Positions 53,896-62,900 of a DNA stretch of 64,000 nucleotides are shown in pieces. The stretch's first letter is position 1; the number at the start of each line of letters is the position of its first letter. This DNA is from Fermentimonas sp. GTDB taxonomy: Bacteria > Bacteroidota > Bacteroidia > Bacteroidales > Dysgonomonadaceae. The notes under the pieces were generated by a model. It searched no databases and was not told where the DNA came from. It saw nothing but the letters and a program-made list of their open reading frames with translations. The stretch is taken from contig JADMKP010000007.1 in the NCBI GenBank assembly GCA_015478775.1, positions 434,001-498,000 of the forward strand, read 5' to 3'. The position numbers were made by a program, and so were the translations under genes.

Positions 53896-55161
53896 TTATT
53901 TAAATTCATATCTAATACCAATGCTCAAATCCATAACAATTTTACTATCTGAGTATATGGTTTTAAAATCATTTTTTGCATCAAAATAATATGCTCCACC
54001 TATCTTTCCGTATAACTTTAAATCTCTATATAAAGGATAAGACAATCCTAGGCCTGCATTAACCGATAATTGAGGGTTACGTTGAGATATAGTTTCATTG
54101 CGCAGAAATTTAGTTTTCATATCATTGTCAGCTGATTGACTCTCGCCTTCCTCACTAAATTTACCATAAACATCTTTCTCAATCAACCCTCCTAAGGATG
54201 CATAAACATTCAAATTCTTTAGAGAAAACAAATTATAGTTGAGATTTAAAGGTATACCTAAATAATGTAAACTTTGTGTCTGACGGTTTTGCAAAGATGT
54301 ACTAGTATTTTTACTCTTTGAGTAGAGATATGAATACACTAGTCCCGTTTCTATATTAAGACCATCAATTATGGATTTTGATACCGTTAAACCAAATGAA
54401 ACAGGCTGATTGTGCTCCATCTCGGCAATATTATCTTTTAAAATATTTTGTTGAAACAGCATTTTGTCCGACTCGTCTAAAAACTGGTTATCACTAGCAA
54501 CAGTTGCGCTTCGCAATGTCATTGGGGTATTAACAGACTGATAAAAAGAGGTAAGACCGCCCTTGCCTCCTAAAGACAAAACTAACCTATTGTCTTCCTG
54601 TTCAACAAAATGCTCTGCAAGTAATTTATCTTGATCATGTATAATTAAAGTTATCTCCTCAATTATTTTGTCATCTACTATATCAAAAGAGGCAATTTCC
54701 TTAGCAAAGCTTTCATGTACTTCAGCCAGAGTTTCCACCACTTCATCCAGAATAATCTCTTCTTTGGATTCGTAAATAACATCTTCCCTTTTATTTACAT
54801 CATTCTTTTTCTGTACAAACAACTCCTCTTTAGTTGGTTTAACTATATCTGAAGAGCTTGTCTGTTTTACAGATTCAGAATTATCCGCTTCAATACTACT
54901 GGTTTTTTCGGTTGCATCAGAAATATATGTATCCTCTTGCTCAATTGGAGGTTTTAAGAATAACAAACTTCCAAAAATCAAAATAGCAACAGCTGCTACA
55001 GAACCCACAATTCGCCAAATCCTGTGAACATTATGGTTTTGTACAACAACAATCGAATTTAATGACTCCTCTATCTGGTCCCATCCATCAGATGGTATTG
55101 GGACTTTAAAATCGTCGAATTTCGATTTAAATTGCTTCTTTATTTCATTATCTGAATTCAT
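53896..55161 (-). CDS. Predicted anti-sigma factor fused to an outer-membrane beta-barrel
   Basis: A 421-residue protein with three parts. Residues ~1-48 are a cytoplasmic segment (FKSKFDDFKVPIPSDGWDQI). A single membrane helix spans ~49-69 (IWRIVGSVAAVAILIFGSLL). An acidic, low-complexity linker follows to ~190, and the last ~230 residues form amphipathic strands like the PF13568 outer-membrane barrels (FGLTVSKSIIDGLNIETGLV, LSVNAGLGLSYPLY, KIVMDLSIGIRYEFK), ending in an aromatic residue and lysine. It overlaps the sigma gene by one base. The N-terminal part probably binds the sigma factor; the topology, with parts in both membranes, is inference. Confidence 0.75.
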   Translation of the reverse strand: MNSDNEIKKQFKSKFDDFKVPIPSDGWDQIEESLNSIVVVQNHNVHRIWRIVGSVAAVAILIFGSLLFLKPPIEQEDTYISDATEKTSSIEADNSESVKQTSSSDIVKPTKEELFVQKKNDVNKREDVIYESKEEIILDEVVETLAEVHESFAKEIASFDIVDDKIIEEITLIIHDQDKLLAEHFVEQEDNRLVLSLGGKGGLTSFYQSVNTPMTLRSATVASDNQFLDESDKMLFQQNILKDNIAEMEHNQPVSFGLTVSKSIIDGLNIETGLVYSYLYSKSKNTSTSLQNRQTQSLHYLGIPLNLNYNLFSLKNLNVYASLGGLIEKDVYGKFSEEGESQSADNDMKTKFLRNETISQRNPQLSVNAGLGLSYPLYRDLKLYGKIGGAYYFDAKNDFKTIYSDSKIVMDLSIGIRYEFK

Positions 55162-55727
55162 TATAACTGTCTTAGTTTGTTCTTTGAAATAATGGCTGTA
55201 ATCTTTTTCTTCAACTGGCTTTTAGCTCTATAAAACTGTGAACGTGAAGAAGCTTCACTTATACCCAGTTCTACGGCTATCTCCCTGTGCGACATATCCT
55301 CAAATATAAAGAGGTTAAATACTGTTCTATAACCCGGTGGAAGTGATTTTATCATTTCTAATACTTCTTCACGAGGAATATCTTCAATCTCAAGTAAATT
55401 TTCTGTTGCAAAATCAGATTCATTGTTTTGTATATAACTATACTCTTCCATGAACTGATGTTTCTTTTTTTCCTTACGGAAATTCTCCAACGCTAAATTT
55501 ACAAATATACGTCTTAGCCATCCTTCAAAAGATCCCTTGCCCGAATATGAGCCTATCTGCATAAAAACCCTGATGAACCCATCGTGCAACAAATCGCGTG
55601 CAATCTCACCATCCCCGCTATAACGGATGCATACAGCCATCATTACAGGAGCATACTTCTCATATAATGCTTTCTGTGCATCACGGTTCTGTTTCTTACA
55701 CGCTATTATCAGTTGCGAGTCATCCAT
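55161..55727 (-). CDS. ECF-type RNA polymerase sigma factor
   Basis: A 188-residue extracytoplasmic-function sigma factor. Region 2 reads ARDLLHDGFIRVFMQIGSYSGKGSFEGWL, and region 4 reads LPPGYRTVFNLFIFEDMSHREIAVELGISEASSRSQFYRAK with a helix-turn-helix. The N-terminal LYEKYAPVMMAVCIRY is typical of Bacteroidetes members. It heads an operon with its probable anti-sigma partner and a lipoprotein. Confidence 0.92.
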   Translation of the reverse strand: MDDSQLIIACKKQNRDAQKALYEKYAPVMMAVCIRYSGDGEIARDLLHDGFIRVFMQIGSYSGKGSFEGWLRRIFVNLALENFRKEKKKHQFMEEYSYIQNNESDFATENLLEIEDIPREEVLEMIKSLPPGYRTVFNLFIFEDMSHREIAVELGISEASSRSQFYRAKSQLKKKITAIISKNKLRQL

Positions 55728-55859
55728 TTTTATCGCAGTTACTATATAGATGATTTAAAGAAGTAAACGTTGCGCGCCTCCCTCTTTTTTACCACAATTT
55801 ACCATTTATTAAGAAGTGTGAGTTTGCATAAAAAAGTATGATAAACCACATTGGGCTTC

Positions 55860-55867
55860 CAAATTTA
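55860..55867 (-). promoter_or_regulatory. Candidate -7 promoter element for the sigma operon
   Basis: The minus strand reads TAAATTTG, an exact match to the housekeeping consensus, about 133 bases before the start; an autoregulated ECF promoter may also exist but is not recognisable. Confidence 0.4.
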
Positions 55868-55944
55868 CAGTTATCACAATAATTATCCAAATGAAATTAA
55901 TTAAGAATGAGTAATTTTAAATTGTATAGCCGTTCTTTTTTATC

Positions 55945-55952
55945 TATTTTTG
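55945..55952 (+). promoter_or_regulatory. Candidate -7 promoter element for sppA-lpxK-punA
   Basis: TATTTTTG is an exact match, 31 bases before the sppA start, with ATTG 20 bases further upstream as a partial -33 element. Confidence 0.55.
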
Positions 55953-55982
55953 TTTTAATATTCAAATATAATAATCCTCATT

Positions 55983-57758
55983 ATGAAAGATTTTCTAAAA
56001 GTAATGATCGCATCAGCTTTGGGTTTTCTCATTGCACAGATCATAATTTCTATTATTGCAATGGTAATATTTATTGGAGCTGCCGGTTCGGTATTTAGCT
56101 CAATGTCATCAGAGAAATTTTTGCTTCAAAACAACTCCGTTTTAAATCTAAAACTAGATGGTACAATAGTAGAGAGAGTTGCCGAGCCCGACCCATTTAC
56201 ATCATTGCTTAGCTCACAATATCCTTCAGATATGGGGTTAAATGATATAGTAAGTGCAATTAGAAAAGCTAAAAGCAATGATAACATAAAAGGCATCTAC
56301 TTGGACTCAAGAAACTTAAGCGCATCAATGGCTACACTTGCTGAAATTAGGAGTGAGCTTATTAATTTTAAAGAAAGCGGCAAATTTATAGTAGCATATG
56401 CCGATACATATACACAGGGAGGTTATTATCTTGCATCGGTTGCAGATAAAATCTCTATTAATCCACAAGGAATGCTCGACCTCCACGGCTTATCTTCAAC
56501 CCCCATCTTCTTTAAAGACGCATTAGATAAATTAGGAATTGAAATGCAAATCTTTAAAGTGGGAACATATAAGTCGGCCGTAGAACCATTTACCCAAAAT
56601 GAAATGAGCGATGCGAACAGAGAACAGGTTAACTCATATCTAAATGATGCGTGGAGTTTTATGAGAAGCGACCTTGCAACTTCCAGATCACTCACTGAAG
56701 CTGAAATAGATAGTGTGGCTAATGAAATGCCAATGCTTCAATTAACTGAATACCTTTTAACAGCCAATTTAGTTGACACTCTCCTTTATGAAGCTGAGAT
56801 GAAAGATTATCTGAGAGAACTTTTAGATATCGATGATGATAAAAAAATACCATCTGCTACAGTAGCAAATATGAAATCTGTAAAAACCAAAAATATACTT
56901 AAAACAGAAAACACAATAGCTATTCTTTATGCAAATGGTAATATCACTTCCGGAACAGGCTCATCGGGTATTCAGGATAAATACTTAGTAAACGAAATAG
57001 AAAAACTAAGAAATGATGATGACATTAAAGCAGTTGTTTTCCGAATTAATTCCGGAGGTGGCAGCGCTTATGCATCTGAACAAATATGGAAAGCTATTGA
57101 AGATTTAAAAGCCGAAAAGCCTGTAATTGTTTCAATGGGTGATATGGCAGCATCTGGTGGTTACTACATTGCTTGTAACGCCAATAGTATTGTGGCACAG
57201 CCCACAACAATTACCGGCTCTATTGGTATTTTCGGAATGATACCCAATTTAGAAGGCACCACAGAGAAAATTGGGATTCATACAGAAACAGTTAAGACAA
57301 ATGAATTTGCTGATTTTGGCAACCTTACACGTCCATTTAATGAAAAAGAAAAGCAGTTGATGCAGAATTATGTAGAAGCCGGATACGATTTATTCTTAAC
57401 AAGATGTGCAGAGGGTCGTAATATGGACAAAGAAACACTTGCACAATATGCAGAAGGAAGAGTTTGGACAGGTAATCAGGCAAAAGAAATAGGCCTTGTT
57501 GATGAGCTTGGGGGTCTTGAAAGAGCTATTGAAATAGCAGCTGAAATGGCTAACCTGGGTAAAAGCTACGTTATATTTGAATATCCAAAGTTAACTTCTC
57601 CAATTGAAGAGCTTTTAAACCCTGCCAAAGAAGAACTTGCTGCCAAAACAATTAAAAATTACTTGGGAGAAAGCTTCGAGCTATTTATGCTTCTCAAAAA
57701 CATCAAAGATCAAGACTATATACAAGCACGTATACCTTTCGAGTTGAATATTAGATAA
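55983..57758 (+). CDS. sppA: Signal peptide peptidase SppA, 67K type
   Basis: A 591-residue membrane serine protease that digests cleaved signal peptides. An N-terminal membrane helix (~residues 10-40) is followed by two tandem S49 domains. The catalytic lysine is Lys197 in GTYKSAVEPFT, and the serine is Ser391 in GDMAASGGYYIAC, matching the E. coli Lys209/Ser409 arrangement. It lies three bases before lpxK. Confidence 0.94.
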   Translation: MKDFLKVMIASALGFLIAQIIISIIAMVIFIGAAGSVFSSMSSEKFLLQNNSVLNLKLDGTIVERVAEPDPFTSLLSSQYPSDMGLNDIVSAIRKAKSNDNIKGIYLDSRNLSASMATLAEIRSELINFKESGKFIVAYADTYTQGGYYLASVADKISINPQGMLDLHGLSSTPIFFKDALDKLGIEMQIFKVGTYKSAVEPFTQNEMSDANREQVNSYLNDAWSFMRSDLATSRSLTEAEIDSVANEMPMLQLTEYLLTANLVDTLLYEAEMKDYLRELLDIDDDKKIPSATVANMKSVKTKNILKTENTIAILYANGNITSGTGSSGIQDKYLVNEIEKLRNDDDIKAVVFRINSGGGSAYASEQIWKAIEDLKAEKPVIVSMGDMAASGGYYIACNANSIVAQPTTITGSIGIFGMIPNLEGTTEKIGIHTETVKTNEFADFGNLTRPFNEKEKQLMQNYVEAGYDLFLTRCAEGRNMDKETLAQYAEGRVWTGNQAKEIGLVDELGGLERAIEIAAEMANLGKSYVIFEYPKLTSPIEELLNPAKEELAAKTIKNYLGESFELFMLLKNIKDQDYIQARIPFELNIR

Positions 57759-57761
57759 TTA

Positions 57762-58859
57762 ATGGAATTACCAGTAGTTGAAGTAAGACGTTACCTGCAG
57801 CCATTATCATGGTTGTACGGCGTTGGTGTTAATTTCCGCAACTGGCTATATGACAGAAAAATACTCAAACAAAAGAAATTTGATATACCTGTAATTTGTG
57901 TGGGTAATATTACTGTAGGAGGAACTGGTAAAACTCCACATATAGAATATCTTATTCGTTTACTATCTCCTAAATATAAAGTAGCAGTACTCAGTAGAGG
58001 TTACAAACGCAAGAGCAGAGGATTTCAAGTAGTTGAAGTAAACTCAAAAGTAAGAGATACCGGTGACGAGCCACTTCAAATAAAAAAGAAATTCCCATCT
58101 GTTTTGGTGGTTGTAGATAAGAATAGGGTAAATGCTATAGAAAAAATGCTCACATTTGATAAAGATAGACGCCCCGACGTAATACTCTTAGACGATGGAT
58201 ATCAACATAGAAGCGTGCAACCATCAATGTCAATACTTTTGGTAGATAGCAACCGTCCTGTTTTTGAAGATAAACTATTACCCGCAGGACTGCTACGAGA
58301 ACCACTAAGAGGAAAAGACAGGGCATCAATTGTTTTAGTAACCAAGTGCCATCCCGATTTACAACCAATCGATTTCAGGATATATTCAAATGGCTTAAAC
58401 CTTTTCCCGTTTCAGAGCCTCTATTTTACAACTCTGGATTATGAGGAGATTCAGCCAGTTTTTCCTGAATTAAACAGTGAAACAGTTTACTTAAGCAATT
58501 TACTCAAAAAGAATATTTTCCTGGTTACGGGTATAGCTTCACCAGAACCACTGGTAAGAAAACTAGAGCTTAAAACATACAATCTATATACTAAATTCTT
58601 CCCCGATCATCACAACTTCACAAAAAAGGATATCGAGTCGATTACAGATTGGGTTGATGAGGTAAAAGAAGATAATAAGATAATACTTACAACCGAAAAA
58701 GATGCCGTACGATTCAGATCACTTAATTATCTTTCAGAAGATATTAAGAAGAAAATGTATTATATTCCGGTAATGATATCTTTTTTAAACAGTCAAGAGA
58801 AATTTTCATTTAATAAAAAAATAGTTGAACATGTTAGAAACAATAAAGCAAACAGCTGA
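57762..58859 (+). CDS. lpxK: Tetraacyldisaccharide 4'-kinase
   Basis: A 365-residue lipid A kinase that phosphorylates the 4' position of the disaccharide precursor. The unusual P-loop is VGNITVGGTGKTPH (~residue 46), followed by SRGYKRKSRGF, GDEPLQI and DDGYQHRSV. Expected at the inner membrane. It is coupled to sppA upstream and overlaps punA by 29 bases. Confidence 0.95.
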   Translation: MELPVVEVRRYLQPLSWLYGVGVNFRNWLYDRKILKQKKFDIPVICVGNITVGGTGKTPHIEYLIRLLSPKYKVAVLSRGYKRKSRGFQVVEVNSKVRDTGDEPLQIKKKFPSVLVVVDKNRVNAIEKMLTFDKDRRPDVILLDDGYQHRSVQPSMSILLVDSNRPVFEDKLLPAGLLREPLRGKDRASIVLVTKCHPDLQPIDFRIYSNGLNLFPFQSLYFTTLDYEEIQPVFPELNSETVYLSNLLKKNIFLVTGIASPEPLVRKLELKTYNLYTKFFPDHHNFTKKDIESITDWVDEVKEDNKIILTTEKDAVRFRSLNYLSEDIKKKMYYIPVMISFLNSQEKFSFNKKIVEHVRNNKANS

Positions 58860-59643
58860 TTATTTAAAAGACAGAATTGGTGAAATACCTAATACTGCAA
58901 TTATACTTGGAACAGGCCTTGGTGAACTAGCAAATGAAATTGAAGATAAAACCGACATTCCTTATACAGAGATACCCAATTTCCCTGTTTCAACAGTTGA
59001 GGGTCATAGCGGAAAACTTATTATTGGCACTCTTGGAGGGAAGAAGGTTCTTGCAATGCAAGGCCGCTTTCACTATTACGAAGGTTATACAATGAAAGAG
59101 GTAACCTTCCCTATCAGAGTATTCCAGGCACTTAATATCGAATACCTGTTTGTATCAAATGCTGCAGGTGGAATGAATTCAAGCTTCGATGTAGGTGATA
59201 TTATGCTTATCGAAGATCATATAAACCTTTTCCCCGAGCATCCTCTTCATGGTAAGAATTATAAAGAATTAGGCACACGCTTCCCTGATATGAGCGAGGC
59301 TTACAATAAAGAGTTGCGACTAAAAGCTATGGAGGTAGCAAATAAAAAGAACATAAAGCTTCAACACGGTGTTTACATAGGTTTAACAGGACCAACTTTC
59401 GAAACACCTGCTGAGTATAACTACCTTCGTATTATTGGAGGTGACGCTGTGGGCATGTCAACTGTTCCTGAAGTTATTGTTGCCAATCATGCAGGTATGA
59501 AGGTTCTTGCTTTCTCAATCATTACCGATCTTGGTGTTATTGGCAAAATAGTTGAGGTATCTCACGAAGAAGTGCAGATAGCAGCTAAAATTGCTCAGCC
59601 AAAGATGGCAGAGATAATGCGTACAATAGTACAAGAAATTTGA
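58831..59643 (+). CDS. punA: Purine nucleoside phosphorylase
   Basis: A 270-residue trimeric-type phosphorylase that splits purine nucleosides to base and ribose-1-phosphate. Motifs are IILGTGLGELAN (phosphate site), EGHSGKL, QGRFHYYEGY, VSNAAGGMN and GDAVGMSTVPEVIVANH. I prefer the ATG at 58831; an in-frame TTG lies six bases upstream. It overlaps the end of lpxK. Confidence 0.94.
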   Translation: MLETIKQTADYLKDRIGEIPNTAIILGTGLGELANEIEDKTDIPYTEIPNFPVSTVEGHSGKLIIGTLGGKKVLAMQGRFHYYEGYTMKEVTFPIRVFQALNIEYLFVSNAAGGMNSSFDVGDIMLIEDHINLFPEHPLHGKNYKELGTRFPDMSEAYNKELRLKAMEVANKKNIKLQHGVYIGLTGPTFETPAEYNYLRIIGGDAVGMSTVPEVIVANHAGMKVLAFSIITDLGVIGKIVEVSHEEVQIAAKIAQPKMAEIMRTIVQEI

Positions 59644-59663
59644 TATTTAATCAATTAATTTAT

Positions 59664-59711
59664 AAGAGGTCGATATTAAACAGAGATAAAATTACTGTTG
59701 CGACCTCTTTT
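59664..59711 (+). terminator. Terminator after punA
   Basis: AAGAGGTCG (59664-59672) pairs with CGACCTCTT (59701-59709), with an inner AACAG/CTGTT pair and a following thymine run. Confidence 0.8.
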
Positions 59712-59725
59712 TTATTTCTATAATT

Positions 59726-60760
59726 ATGCAAAGAACAGAAATAGCAACTTTAGGTGAATTTGGTTTAATAGAACGCCTTACCAAAGATATTAAGCTAACT
59801 AAGCTAACATCCAAAAAAGGTGTAGGTGATGATGCTGCAGTAATTGATAACACTGGCAAACAGACTCTTATAACAACCGATTTATTGTTGGAAGGTATTC
59901 ACTTCAATCTTATCTACTCACCCCTTAAACATTTGGGGTATAAAGCGGCTGTAGTTAATTTCTCAGACATATATGCTATGAACGGTATTCCACAGCAGAT
60001 AACAGTGTCGCTTGGCATAGATAAACGAATGTCTGTGGAGGATCTAGAAACATTTTACAGTGGCGTTAAGCTCGCTTGTGACGTATATGGTGTAGATCTT
60101 GTGGGTGGTGACACAACCTCCTCTCTAACGGGTTTTACTATTAGCATAACTTGCGTAGGCATAGCCGATGATGATAAAATTGTTTATCGCAATGGTGCAA
60201 AAGAAACCGATCTTATATATGTATCGGGTGATTTAGGAGCATCGTATATGGGTTTACAATTACTTGAAAGGGAAAGATCTGTATTTGATGGAGAAAGTGG
60301 TAAAGCCTTCCAACCTGATTTTGGCGGGAAAGAATATATCCTAGAAAGACAGTTAAAACCCGAGGCCCGTAAAGATATAATTGAGACATTAGCGGCAAAT
60401 AATATCATACCTACATCAATGATAGATATTTCAGACGGTCTATCATCGGATTTGCTTCATATTTGCAAACAAAGCAATGTAGGGTGCCATCTTTTTGAAG
60501 AACGTATCCCTATTGATTACCAAACTGCAGCAATGGCAGAGACATTTAATATGAACGTTGCAACTGTTGCACTTAATGGAGGAGAAGACTATGAACTTCT
60601 ATTTACAGTTCCCCTTACACTGCACGACAAAATGAACAGCATTACAGGAATACATCTAGTGGGACATATTACAAAGCATGAAAACGGATGTTATATGGTT
60701 ACACGTGATGGGGCTGAGATACAACTAAAAGCACAAGGTTGGAATCCAATTAGTGAATAG
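59726..60760 (+). CDS. thiL: Thiamine-monophosphate kinase
   Basis: A 344-residue AIR synthase-fold kinase that makes thiamine diphosphate. Motifs are LGEFGLIERL at the start, KGVGDDAAVI, ITTDLLLEGIHFN, DLVGGDTTSS and MIDISDGLSSDLLHI with GGEDYELLF near the end. Length is normal. No other thiamine gene is adjacent. Confidence 0.95.
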   Translation: MQRTEIATLGEFGLIERLTKDIKLTKLTSKKGVGDDAAVIDNTGKQTLITTDLLLEGIHFNLIYSPLKHLGYKAAVVNFSDIYAMNGIPQQITVSLGIDKRMSVEDLETFYSGVKLACDVYGVDLVGGDTTSSLTGFTISITCVGIADDDKIVYRNGAKETDLIYVSGDLGASYMGLQLLERERSVFDGESGKAFQPDFGGKEYILERQLKPEARKDIIETLAANNIIPTSMIDISDGLSSDLLHICKQSNVGCHLFEERIPIDYQTAAMAETFNMNVATVALNGGEDYELLFTVPLTLHDKMNSITGIHLVGHITKHENGCYMVTRDGAEIQLKAQGWNPISE

Positions 60761-60803
60761 AATTAAATTATTTGATTTTTTTTTACAATTTCATCACTCT
60801 TAT

Positions 60804-60834
60804 TTTGCAAATACCAAAATAGCGATTATCTTTG
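60804..60834 (+). promoter_or_regulatory. Promoter of tRNA-Phe (-33 and -7 elements)
   Basis: TTTG (60804-60807) is followed after 19 bases by TATCTTTG (60827-60834). Both elements and spacing match the Bacteroidetes consensus; transcription would begin about 15 bases before the tRNA. Confidence 0.8.
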
Positions 60835-60856
60835 CACTCGCAATTTAAGCAATGTT

Positions 60857-60929
<73 letters not shown>

Positions 60930-60936
60930 CAAAAAG

Positions 60937-60972
60937 AACACTTGAATATATTCTATTCAGGTGTTTTTTTTG
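60937..60972 (+). terminator. Terminator of tRNA-Phe
   Basis: AACACTTGAATA (60937-60948) pairs with TATTCAGGTGTT (60954-60965) with one G-T pair, and eight thymines in total end the hairpin. Confidence 0.9.
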
Positions 60973-61106
60973 TTTTATAGTTAAGGTGACATATAGTCTT
61001 TTCACAAACAAATCATTTCACTTTTGAACATGATATAGTCTGCTCCAAAAGCGCGCTAAAACTTAACTTAGGTCTTACCAACTCCTAAGCTTTCTCTTTT
61101 ATAAAA

Positions 61107-61150
61107 GGACTTGGTACGAACATGGTAAGGATTTGTTACGAACATGGTAA
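61107..61150. repeat. Two tandem 22-base repeats with core TACGAACATGGTAA
   Basis: The unit at 61107-61128 is repeated at 61129-61150 with two differences. The 14-base core TACGAACATGGTAA (61115-61128 and 61137-61150) is identical. The period of 22 bases is two helix turns. It is not part of any gene. Confidence 0.75.
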
Positions 61151-61274
61151 ATACGCTTTACGGACTTTTTACAGTCTAGTCCTGAAATAGGTTTACACTA
61201 AATGTAAATTTAAAACAGGACAATACATACAGATTATTTAGTAATTGGTGTGGGGCTTGAACACGCTACTTTCG

Positions 61275-61311
61275 GAAAAAAAATATCCCCCAAAACGTAA
61301 TTTTGAGGGAT
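61275..61311 (-). terminator. Terminator of the Lrp/AsnC gene
   Basis: On the minus strand the arms at 61311-61301 and 61295-61285 (ATCCCTCAAAA with TTTTGGGGGAT, one mismatch) form a stem, followed by eight thymines within 61283-61275. Confidence 0.85.
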
Positions 61312-61343
61312 CTAATTCTGTAAAACAGATTATAATCCATTAA

Positions 61344-61817
61344 TTACTGTTCGACTCTTGCCTTCATTATTGGAATTTCACGCTTCACACTTTGGCTAAG
61401 AGAAATCATTGTTTCTGTGGCTACAACGCCCTGTATCTCTTGAATTCTATTATTTAACAGATCCATTAGATGCTCGTTATCGCGCGCATAAAGTTTAATA
61501 AGTAATGTATATGGCCCTGTTGTGAAGTGGCATTCTGTAACCTCAGGAATCTTATCAAACTCTGGGATTACATCTTTATACATTGAGCCTTTTTCTAATT
61601 TTACACCAATATAAGCACTTGATGCATAACCTAGCACTTTGGGGTTTACATGATAACCAGATCCGGTTATTATTTCATTTTCTATCATACGCTGAACGCG
61701 TTGATGGATGGCAGCACGTGAAACACCACATTGTTCAGCCACGTCTCTAAAAGGAATACGTGCATTTTGAGTAATAATCTCTAGAATTTGCCTGTCTAGC
61801 TTATCAATTTTTTCCAT
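61344..61817 (-). CDS. Lrp/AsnC family transcriptional regulator
   Basis: A 157-residue feast/famine regulator. The N-terminal helix-turn-helix is DKLDRQILEIITQNARIPFRDVAEQCGVSRAAIHQRVQRM, and the C-terminal RAM domain (~residues 65-145) contains ECHFTTGPYTLLIKLYARD. The effector is unknown; family members usually bind amino acids. It is a single gene with its own promoter and terminator. Confidence 0.93.
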   Translation of the reverse strand: MEKIDKLDRQILEIITQNARIPFRDVAEQCGVSRAAIHQRVQRMIENEIITGSGYHVNPKVLGYASSAYIGVKLEKGSMYKDVIPEFDKIPEVTECHFTTGPYTLLIKLYARDNEHLMDLLNNRIQEIQGVVATETMISLSQSVKREIPIMKARVEQ

Positions 61818-61842
61818 CTTTAGCTTTTTAGTTATATTCTTA

Positions 61843-61850
61843 CAAAAGTA
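61843..61850 (-). promoter_or_regulatory. Candidate -7 promoter element for the Lrp/AsnC gene
   Basis: The minus strand reads TACTTTTG, an exact match, 26 bases before the start, with TTTG 22 bases further upstream (61876-61873). Confidence 0.6.
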
Positions 61851-61940
61851 AGAATTTTATGCCATATAATGACAAAATGGAAGGTTGTTTTTGAAATTAA
61901 CGAACATTTTAATGAAAAAGAGGGCATAATAACAATAAAC

Positions 61941-62633
61941 TTATCGTTTTGATAAATATTTATATATTTGTTCTGCTAATATTATATCTAGCGAAGTGGT
62001 TATTTTAATATTTGTATATTCACCTGGTATTAGTTTTATGTTTACTCTATATTTTTCTGCTACCGATGCATCGTCGGTATATGATGAATCATAATCCAAT
62101 TCATATGCATTCTTTAACAAATGTGCAGGAAAAACCTGAGGGGTTTGAACCAATTTGAGTTGAGATCTATCTATTATTTCACTTCCATTATCTGTAAGTC
62201 GGCGCACGCTGTTTATTTCATCAATTACCGGGATTACTCCACACTGGTTTTTATAAGACTCATTAAAACATTTTTGTATTAGCTCAGGAGAAACAAAAGG
62301 TCTGGCCCCATCATGTATTGCAACAAAATCATCGGGAGGAACTTCATTTAGTCCATTTTTTACCGAATGAAATCTTGTTTCACCTCCAACTACAATTCTA
62401 TGGTTAATTACAAAATTGTGATCGCTACATAACTGTTGCCATAATGATATAAATTCTTTTGGAAGTACTACTATTATGCGAGTTTCTTTATTTGATAAAT
62501 AAAATGCATTAATAGTATGCATAAGCATAGGTTTACCACTAATAAGCAAAAACTGTTTTGGCAGCTCTCCACCCGCACGGTAACCTTTGCCACCTGCAAC
62601 AATTACTGCGCTATATTTTTTTTGGTTTATCAT
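61941..62633 (-). CDS. ispD: 2-C-methyl-D-erythritol 4-phosphate cytidylyltransferase
   Basis: A 230-residue nucleotidyltransferase of the non-mevalonate isoprenoid pathway. The CTP loop is VAGGKGYRAGGELPKQF; alanine stands where many homologues have methionine. HDGARPFVSPELI and TPQVFPAHLLKNAY, then SYTDDASVAEKYRVNIKLIPG are family blocks. It lies 15 bases downstream of xseB. Confidence 0.93.
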   Translation of the reverse strand: MINQKKYSAVIVAGGKGYRAGGELPKQFLLISGKPMLMHTINAFYLSNKETRIIVVLPKEFISLWQQLCSDHNFVINHRIVVGGETRFHSVKNGLNEVPPDDFVAIHDGARPFVSPELIQKCFNESYKNQCGVIPVIDEINSVRRLTDNGSEIIDRSQLKLVQTPQVFPAHLLKNAYELDYDSSYTDDASVAEKYRVNIKLIPGEYTNIKITTSLDIILAEQIYKYLSKR

Positions 62634-62648
62634 AAATCAATTACAAAA

Positions 62649-62855
62649 CTACTCAATATCATCTAAAATCTTCTGCAACTCCTTATCGGTCTTGGTAAGT
62701 TTCTGTTTACAAAATGAAATTAGTTCCGAAGCTCTTTTTACACTATTTGTAAGAGCATCAATATCTAGTTTTCCCGATTCTATAGCTGAAACTATTTGCT
62801 CGAGCTCATTTTTGGCTTGAGTATAGCTCATCTTTTTTATATCTAATACTTCCAT
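62649..62855 (-). CDS. xseB: Exodeoxyribonuclease VII small subunit
   Basis: A 68-residue helical protein with the family pattern SYTQAKNELEQIVSAIESGKLDID followed by LISFCKQKLTKTDKELQKIL. It associates with XseA. A second in-frame ATG at 62831 is an alternative start. It lies 45 bases after xseA and before ispD. Confidence 0.92.
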   Translation of the reverse strand: MEVLDIKKMSYTQAKNELEQIVSAIESGKLDIDALTNSVKRASELISFCKQKLTKTDKELQKILDDIE

Positions 62856-62900
62856 AAAAACAACACTATAAATAAAAAAATAAACAAATAATAATTAACT

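Larger units (their letters stand above)
60930..61343. other. Intergenic region after tRNA-Phe
   Basis: These 414 bases contain no gene that I can support. They hold the tRNA terminator (60937-60972), two tandem copies of a 22-base unit (61107-61150) and the terminator of the Lrp gene on the minus strand (61275-61311). Confidence 0.7.

Noticed and set aside
61107..61150. Possible CRISPR array
   Set aside because: Only two units in direct tandem with no spacer between them, and no cas genes in the window.
61230..61260. Possible tRNA remnant on the minus strand (GTTCAAGCCCCAC)
   Set aside because: The sequence recalls a T-arm, but the stem bases do not pair and no acceptor or anticodon arm is present.
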